Shown in pieces: positions 59,126 through 64,000 of a stretch of DNA of 64,000 bases. The stretch is taken from NCBI RefSeq assembly GCF_003254625.1, contig NZ_QJRJ01000082.1:62001-126000 (forward strand), written 5' to 3'. How positions within the stretch are numbered: the stretch's first letter is position 1; each line of letters begins with the position of its first letter. A model generated the notes under the pieces. That model had not been told where the DNA came from. It saw only the letters and a program-made list of their open reading frames with translations, and did no database searches. Source of the stretch: Flavobacterium ginsenosidimutans. Lineage in GTDB: Bacteria; Bacteroidota; Bacteroidia; Flavobacteriales; Flavobacteriaceae. The position numbers and the translations under genes were made by a program.

Positions 59126-59241
59126 AGGTACAGAGATGCAAAGGTTCTAAGGTATTTGTTGGTTTTGTTATTATGCTCATTAAGTAGATTACAAAAAAAA
59201 CTTAGAACCTTAGTATCTCAGCATCTTAGAATCTTTTTTTA
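59126..59241. repeat. Octamer array (CTTAGAAC type), inverted, at the SDR stop codon
   Basis: AGATGCAAAGGTTCTAAGG at 59132 and, after a spacer, AACTTAGA, ACCTTAGT, ATCTCAGC, ATCTTAGA, ATC in 8-bp phase up to the T-run before the reverse-strand stop (59239-59241). Confidence 0.75.
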
Positions 59242-60084
59242 ACCTACCAATTCCCCTCCATTTACATGAATAAACTGCCCTGTAATATAACTACTATCTT
59301 CAGAAGCTAAAAACACATAAGCTGGCGCTACTTCAGAAGGCTGTCCAGCTCTTTCCATCGGATTATCTTTTCCGAAATCAGATAAATTATCGAAACTCGC
59401 TACGATTAAAGGCGTCCAGATTGGGCCGGGCGCAACGCCATTGACACGTATTTTCTTTTTGGCCAACATACTAGAAAGCGATCTGGTAAAACTAACAATC
59501 GCACCTTTTGTACTTGCATAATCAGCTAAATGTTCGCTTCCGCGAAAAGCAGTTACTGAAGTCGTATTGATGATAACATCGCCTTCTGTTAGAAAAGCTA
59601 ACGCAGCTTTCGTGATATAAAAGAAAGGATAAATATTTGTTTCAAAAGTTTTATGCAGCTGAGTATTTGTTATGTTTTCCAATTCATTTTGAGGAAAATG
59701 CACAGCAGCATTATTTACCACAATATTAATGTTTTTAAAAGTGGTATGGCATTTTTTTATGGCCGTTCGACAGAATTTCTCGTCCTTTAAATCACCACTT
59801 ATGAGAAGACATTGCTGACCTTCTTTTTCAATCATTGCTTTAGTTTCTAAAGCATCTTTGTCTTCTTTTAAATAAACAATAGCAATATTTGCGCCTTCTC
59901 TGGCAAAATGCACGGCAACGCTTCGACCGATACCACTGTCACCGCCTGTGATAAAAGCTGTTTTGCCTAACAGTTTTCCGCTTCCAACATAATTTTCTCT
60001 TATAATTTCTGGTTCAGGATTCATCATGTATTCATTGCCAGGAAGATTTTGTTTTTGCTCAGGAAATGTTTGTTTCTTTTTCAT
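59239..60084 (-). CDS. Short-chain dehydrogenase/reductase (YghA-like), 281 residues
   Basis: Start chosen at 60084 (MKKKQTFPEQKQNLPGNEYMM, the typical opening of YghA/glucose-dehydrogenase-like SDRs); the frame runs further upstream, but without support. Rossmann fold with the TGGDSGIGR nucleotide loop, NNAAVH, the catalytic Ser/Tyr/Lys (INTTSV and YASTKGA), then PGPIWTP. Reduces carbonyls with NADPH; members of this group are stress-inducible in other bacteria. It lies beside the SemiSWEET gene on the same strand. Upstream is a 21-bp-spaced direct repeat (60139-60175). Confidence 0.92.
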   Translation of the reverse strand: MKKKQTFPEQKQNLPGNEYMMNPEPEIIRENYVGSGKLLGKTAFITGGDSGIGRSVAVHFAREGANIAIVYLKEDKDALETKAMIEKEGQQCLLISGDLKDEKFCRTAIKKCHTTFKNINIVVNNAAVHFPQNELENITNTQLHKTFETNIYPFFYITKAALAFLTEGDVIINTTSVTAFRGSEHLADYASTKGAIVSFTRSLSSMLAKKKIRVNGVAPGPIWTPLIVASFDNLSDFGKDNPMERAGQPSEVAPAYVFLASEDSSYITGQFIHVNGGELVG

Positions 60085-60138
60085 GATTTTTTTCTTTTTT
60101 GAAGCATTTGTATGCTGCTTAAAATTAGCTTTTCGATC

Positions 60139-60175
60139 AAATTTTGCTTGTCTTAAAAGAAATTTTGTTTGCCTC
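60139..60175. promoter_or_regulatory. 21-bp-spaced direct repeat upstream of the SDR gene
   Basis: AAATTTTGCTTGTCTT at 60139-60154 and AAATTTTGTTTGCCTC at 60160-60175 start exactly 21 bases apart, two helical turns. Possible tandem operator for the SDR gene. Confidence 0.4.
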
Positions 60176-60477
60176 AATCAAAATAAAATACTTTTTTATG
60201 TATGAAAATACATTCAATTTTTTAAAAAGGTTTAGAAAAGAAGTGATTTCTAAAAAGTTAGAAATTATACAGAAATGTAGAAGATATAACTAAAGATGGG
60301 AATTTTGTAACTATTTCCGATTTAAATAAAAAACCTGCCCGTTATTTTTTTTATACATTTGAGAATTTCCGCATCATTTTATCGAGACGCATTTTGCATT
60401 TCATTAAAAAAATAAGAAAATTTTTATATTTATTTAAATTCAAGTGTTTTGATTTACAAACGATTTAGCTTCCCGAC
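60176..60477. other. Spacer without a gene
   Basis: About 300 AT-rich bases between divergent SDR and kinase genes. No exact -7 box, hairpin or reading frame convinced me. Confidence 0.5.
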
Positions 60478-61698
60478 ATGGTATTAATTGTAGACGATAT
60501 AAGGGCCAATATTATTGCCCTAAAGAAAACATTGGAACTACATAATATTGATGTTGATAGTGCCGAATCTGGAGAAGAAGCTCTCAAAAAAATCTTAAAA
60601 ACAGATTACTGTCTGATTATTATGGACGTTCAAATGCCAGGGCTCGACGGCTTTGAAGTAGTGAAAATTCTATCAGGAAATAAACGCACTAAAGATATTC
60701 CCGTTATCTTTCTTTCTGCACTTAATACAGAGAAAAAATATATTTTTAAAGGCTACGAAACAGGTGCTGTTGAATATATTACAAAACCTGTCGATAGCGA
60801 TTTGCTGATACTGAAAGTAAAAACTTTCATTAAAATCTACGAACAGCAAAATGAACTTAAAGCCATAAAAGATCTTCTTTCTAAAGAAATTAAAATTAGA
60901 AAAGAAGCGCAGGATAATCTTGAAATCAAAATCGCGGAAAGAACAAAAGAATTAGTTCACAAAAACGAAGAATTGGAACTGCGAAATCATGAATTACAGC
61001 AATTTTCATGGGTGGTTTCTCATGATTTAAATGAACCCATCAGAAAGATTCAAATTTTCATAAAAATTATAAAAGATCTTTATTTAAAAGCCGATGATAA
61101 AGCTATCGATTATGTAGATCGAACGATAAAATCGGCTGAAAGAATGCAGACTTTAATTACTGATCTTTTGGCTTATTCTAGACTTTCGGCGCAGGTTAAG
61201 CCTGAAAGAACAGACTTAAATGTTGTTTTGCAAGAGGTTTTAGGTGATTTTGATTATTTGATTGAACGAAAAAATGCCATTATTAAAACCAACGAACTTC
61301 CTACTATTGATAGTATTCCGAGTCAGATGCGTCAGGTTTTCCAAAATCTAATTGGAAATGCATTGAAATTTTCTGGACATGAAGGAAAACCAGCAATAGA
61401 AATTACTTCAGAAATCATTTTAGAAAAATCAATCGAAAGTCCAACTTCTCCAGAAGGTAATTTTTGCAGAATTATGGTAAAAGATAACGGAATTGGTTTT
61501 GACGAGATTTATCTGGATCGAATTTTTATTATCTTTCAAAGTTTAAATGACCGTCAAACCTACGAAGGAACAGGAATTGGGCTGGCAATTGCAAAAAAAA
61601 TCATAGAAAAACACAACGGATTAATTACTGCTAAAAGTAAACCAGGTGAGGGTGCAAGTTTTATTATTGTGCTTCCTTTGAAATACGAATTAAAATAA
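60478..61698 (+). CDS. Receiver-histidine kinase hybrid, 406 residues
   Basis: Reversed hybrid: receiver first (about 1-120; LIVDD acid pair, D50 in YCLIIMDVQMPG, Ser/Ala in FLSALN, Lys in YITKPV), a coiled coil (about 120-170), HisKA with H182 in WVVSHDLNEPIRKIQIF, and the ATPase domain with NLIGNALKFSG, MVKDNGIGFD and GTGIGLAIAKKIIEKHNG. The receiver may gate the kinase. HDLNEPIRKI is like the kinase at 54273-57095. The next gene starts 11 bases on, so both are in one operon. No signal input domain is seen. Confidence 0.92.
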   Translation: MVLIVDDIRANIIALKKTLELHNIDVDSAESGEEALKKILKTDYCLIIMDVQMPGLDGFEVVKILSGNKRTKDIPVIFLSALNTEKKYIFKGYETGAVEYITKPVDSDLLILKVKTFIKIYEQQNELKAIKDLLSKEIKIRKEAQDNLEIKIAERTKELVHKNEELELRNHELQQFSWVVSHDLNEPIRKIQIFIKIIKDLYLKADDKAIDYVDRTIKSAERMQTLITDLLAYSRLSAQVKPERTDLNVVLQEVLGDFDYLIERKNAIIKTNELPTIDSIPSQMRQVFQNLIGNALKFSGHEGKPAIEITSEIILEKSIESPTSPEGNFCRIMVKDNGIGFDEIYLDRIFIIFQSLNDRQTYEGTGIGLAIAKKIIEKHNGLITAKSKPGEGASFIIVLPLKYELK

Positions 61699-61709
61699 CT
61701 TAGAAATAT

Positions 61710-64000
61710 ATGAATGGCAATTTTAAAAGGAATTTATTAATTGGTTCGCTAGTTTCATTGTTTGTACTTACAATAAGTTCGGTTGCTTCGTTTATAAGTA
61801 TCAAAAGTCTTTTAAACAGTAACTTTTGGGTAAATCACACTCAGGACGTAATCTATAACCTAAACGAAGGTTCATCGATTATTACTGAAGCCCAAACAAG
61901 CATGAGAGGATATTTGCTTACAGGAGACGAACAGTTTGTAGATCGATTTAATGATTCTGAAAACAAAGCAAATGCTTATTTTGAAAAATTGGAAGGATTA
62001 ACAGCTGATAATCCTTCACAGAAAAAATTACTGGAAGAACTTGCTGACAAACGTTCTGGTTTCTTCAAATATCTAAACAATCAAATTGTAAAAAAACGCT
62101 TGAGCAAGCAAACCCTAATTTTCGATTTGAATGAGGGAAGAAATATGATGAACGAGATTCGGGCGATCATCAAAAAAGTTGAAAATACGGAGCAAAAACT
62201 TTTAGAAGAGCGCAACTCAAATTCAGAGCGTTATGGCAATTATAGTTTGGCTTTAATTGTTATTGCTTTCTTTATAGCAGCCCTTATTTCTATTGTTTTT
62301 ATGATGAGAGTTCTAAAAGATTACAATGAAAGGTCTTTATTACAGAAGGAATTAGAGAAAAAAGATAAAGAAATTGCCGAAAGATTGATAGTAATTAGCG
62401 GAATTGCGACCCAAATTGCTAAAGGAAATTATGATGTTCAGATCGATGATAGAAAAGCAGATACTTTGGGAGATCTTGGAGCATCTATTCATGAAATGAA
62501 AGATTCTTTAAAAAGTTCTTTCGAATTATTATCTCAAAAAGAATGGTTGCAGTCAGGAGTTGCAACTCTAAATGATAAAATGCTGGGTGAGAAAACCATT
62601 CAGAAATTATCTAAAGATGTGATTGAATTTTTGTGCCAATACACCAACAGTAGCGCTGGAGTTTTGTATGTTTTAGATGGAGAAGAAATGACAATTTCTG
62701 GAGGTTACAGCTATATTCCAAGTAAAAATAGAGAAAGAATTAAAAAAGGGGAAGGCTTAATAGGTCAAGCAATTGTTTCGGGTAAAATGCTGGAACTGAA
62801 AACACTTTCGCCAGATGATATTCAGATCAATTATGCTTTAGGCGAAATTAAACCAACACATATTGTGGCGCTTCCGCTGATGGATTATAAAGTAGAAGGT
62901 GCGGTAGAATTAGCCAGTATTTATGGTTTCTCAATGCTTCAGTTGGAATTTTTGAACATCGTTGCTAATAATATCGGAATTGCTTTAAAAGCGACTCAAA
63001 ACCGTAAAAGAGTTTTAGAATTATTGGAAGAAACAAAATCTCAGTCGGAAGAATTACAAATTCAGCATAGCGAATTAGAAGCAATAAATGCAGAATTAGA
63101 AGCACAAACCGAAAAACTCCAAGCTTCGGAAGAAGAACTTCGCGTACAGCAGGAAGAATTGGAACAAACCAATGAAGAATTATCGGAAAGAAGTGTTTTA
63201 TTGGAAGAAAAAAACACAGAAATTCAGAAGAAATCGGAAGCTTTAGAGCTGAGTACTCGCTATAAATCAGAGTTTTTGGCTAATATGTCTCACGAATTAA
63301 GAACTCCGCTGAATTCCATTTTATTATTAAGCCGTTTATTGTCTGAAAACAATAATCAAACGATGAATAATGAAGAAATTGAATTTGCAAAAGTAATTCA
63401 AAGTTCTGGAAACAGTTTGTTAGGATTAATTGATGAAATCCTTGATTTATCTAAGATTGAAGCAGGAAAAATGGAGTTGGAATTCTTGGATGTTTCTACA
63501 AAAGAAATCACCGATAATATGTACAATTTATTCCATATTGTTGCGAAAGAAAAGAACATTAAATTTGAAATTATCACTAAAGAAGCACCAATCGTAATCA
63601 AAACTGATAAAATGCGTTTGGAGCAAATCTTAAAAAATCTGATTTCGAATGCCATTAAATTTACTGAAAAAGGAACGGTAAGCCTTGAAATTAAAATAAA
63701 TGATGACGATGATAAAGAGATCTGTTTTATTGTAAAAGATACCGGAATTGGAATTCCTTTGGCAAAACAGCCATTAATTTTTGAAGCTTTCCAGCAAGCA
63801 GACGGTTCGACGAAACGTAAATATGGAGGAACTGGGTTAGGATTGTCGATCAGTCGTGAATTGGCAAAATTACTTAGAGGAGAAATCATTTTGCATAGTA
63901 AAGTAAATGAAGGAAGTAGTTTTACTTTATGCCTTCCAGTTCTAGGAATCGCTTTGAATAAAATTTCAGTTAATAGAATTGATGAAGAAGAAACTGTTGA
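61710..64000 (+). CDS. CHASE3/HAMP/GAF sensor histidine kinase (3' end beyond the window)
   Basis: Open from the ATG at 61710 to the window end in one frame, 763 complete codons. Order: membrane span (about 9-30), CHASE3-like extracytoplasmic region (about 30-180; SSIITEAQTSMRGYLLTGDEQF is its hallmark), second span (about 180-205), HAMP (about 205-270), GAF (about 290-430), a long Gln/Glu coiled coil (about 435-520), HisKA with H528 in NMSHELRTPLNSI, ATPase domain with NLISNAIKFTEKG, VKDTGIGIP and GGTGLGLSIS. Such proteins usually carry receiver domains at the C-terminus, which would lie past base 64000. The upstream REC-kinase (60478) is in the same operon. Confidence 0.92.
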   Translation, partial: MNGNFKRNLLIGSLVSLFVLTISSVASFISIKSLLNSNFWVNHTQDVIYNLNEGSSIITEAQTSMRGYLLTGDEQFVDRFNDSENKANAYFEKLEGLTADNPSQKKLLEELADKRSGFFKYLNNQIVKKRLSKQTLIFDLNEGRNMMNEIRAIIKKVENTEQKLLEERNSNSERYGNYSLALIVIAFFIAALISIVFMMRVLKDYNERSLLQKELEKKDKEIAERLIVISGIATQIAKGNYDVQIDDRKADTLGDLGASIHEMKDSLKSSFELLSQKEWLQSGVATLNDKMLGEKTIQKLSKDVIEFLCQYTNSSAGVLYVLDGEEMTISGGYSYIPSKNRERIKKGEGLIGQAIVSGKMLELKTLSPDDIQINYALGEIKPTHIVALPLMDYKVEGAVELASIYGFSMLQLEFLNIVANNIGIALKATQNRKRVLELLEETKSQSEELQIQHSELEAINAELEAQTEKLQASEEELRVQQEELEQTNEELSERSVLLEEKNTEIQKKSEALELSTRYKSEFLANMSHELRTPLNSILLLSRLLSENNNQTMNNEEIEFAKVIQSSGNSLLGLIDEILDLSKIEAGKMELEFLDVSTKEITDNMYNLFHIVAKEKNIKFEIITKEAPIVIKTDKMRLEQILKNLISNAIKFTEKGTVSLEIKINDDDDKEICFIVKDTGIGIPLAKQPLIFEAFQQADGSTKRKYGGTGLGLSISRELAKLLRGEIILHSKVNEGSSFTLCLPVLGIALNKISVNRIDEEETV

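Noticed and set aside
60085..60177. 31-residue upstream extension of the SDR
   Set aside because: It is a Lys/Gln-rich reading of the direct-repeat region; family members begin at the MKKKQTFPEQ start.

Overview
This is an AT-rich chromosomal window from a member of the Flavobacteriaceae, most likely a Flavobacterium. The evidence is Bacteroidetes-type promoters (TAnnTTTG -7 boxes shortly before many ATGs), AT-rich spacers with few purine-rich ribosome sites, lipoproteins with a Cys at residue about 22, and families typical of the phylum (DUF6377, DUF4142, DUF6169, fumarylacetoacetase, GH2/GH3 enzymes). I see no rRNA, tRNA, phage, transposase or CRISPR array. Gene boundaries rest on reading alone; no database search was run.

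Layout. 1-3.7 kb: 3' part of clpB, a 39-residue membrane peptide, a DUF808 membrane protein and a lipoprotein. 3.9-4.5 kb: a small two-gene unit with its own promoter that looks toxin-antitoxin-like in layout. 4.5-10 kb: the two agmatine-to-putrescine enzymes (aguB, aguA) split by two reverse-strand genes, an OmpA-type porin and a beta-propeller lipoprotein. 10.4-19.9 kb: housekeeping metabolism (fahA, glyA, miaE, guaC, aspA), a pentapeptide-repeat protein and an Omp85-like barrel. 20-24 kb: an OmpR/histidine kinase pair, a universal-stress-like protein and a bestrophin. 24.2-29.1 kb: a MocR regulator divergent from an EamA exporter, then an acyl-CoA oxidase-like enzyme. 29.3-41.5 kb: glycan use, with a DUF6377 regulator, GH3 beta-glucosidase, DUF1349 protein and acyltransferase, an ArsR/Old Yellow Enzyme operon, a TlpA-like thioredoxin and a GH2 beta-galactosidase. 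41.9-45.9 kb: AraC regulator, cupin, alcohol dehydrogenase and aldo/keto reductase. 46-60 kb: an apparent stress and DNA-maintenance island (DUF4142, topoisomerase IB, DUF1328, DUF892 ferritin-like, Fpg/Nei glycosylase, DUF72, general-stress flavoprotein, YghA-like reductase) mixed with signalling genes. 60.5-64 kb: two more sensor kinases, the last cut by the window edge.

The most unusual signal is not a protein. Many spacers carry arrays of short degenerate units with a fixed period (7 bp for GAAAC, AGTTTAA, TTGTGAA and AATCTAA types; 8 bp for CTAAGNTT; about 9 bp for CGCAAAG), usually facing an inverted copy of themselves so that the transcript would fold into a long stem. The 8-bp arrays begin at the TAA stop codon of the preceding gene in at least six cases, and in one case code the last residues of the protein. 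A second class consists of perfect or near-perfect 24-30 bp inverted repeats of the TGTCATTTCGACG / TGAGCGAAGTCGAAGG kind. In places the classes are nested in one another (5.5, 41.6 kb). Other points of regulatory interest are a shared -33 region between divergent fahA and glyA, an ArsR operator covering its own -7 box, and repeated motifs in the MocR/EamA and SDR upstream regions.
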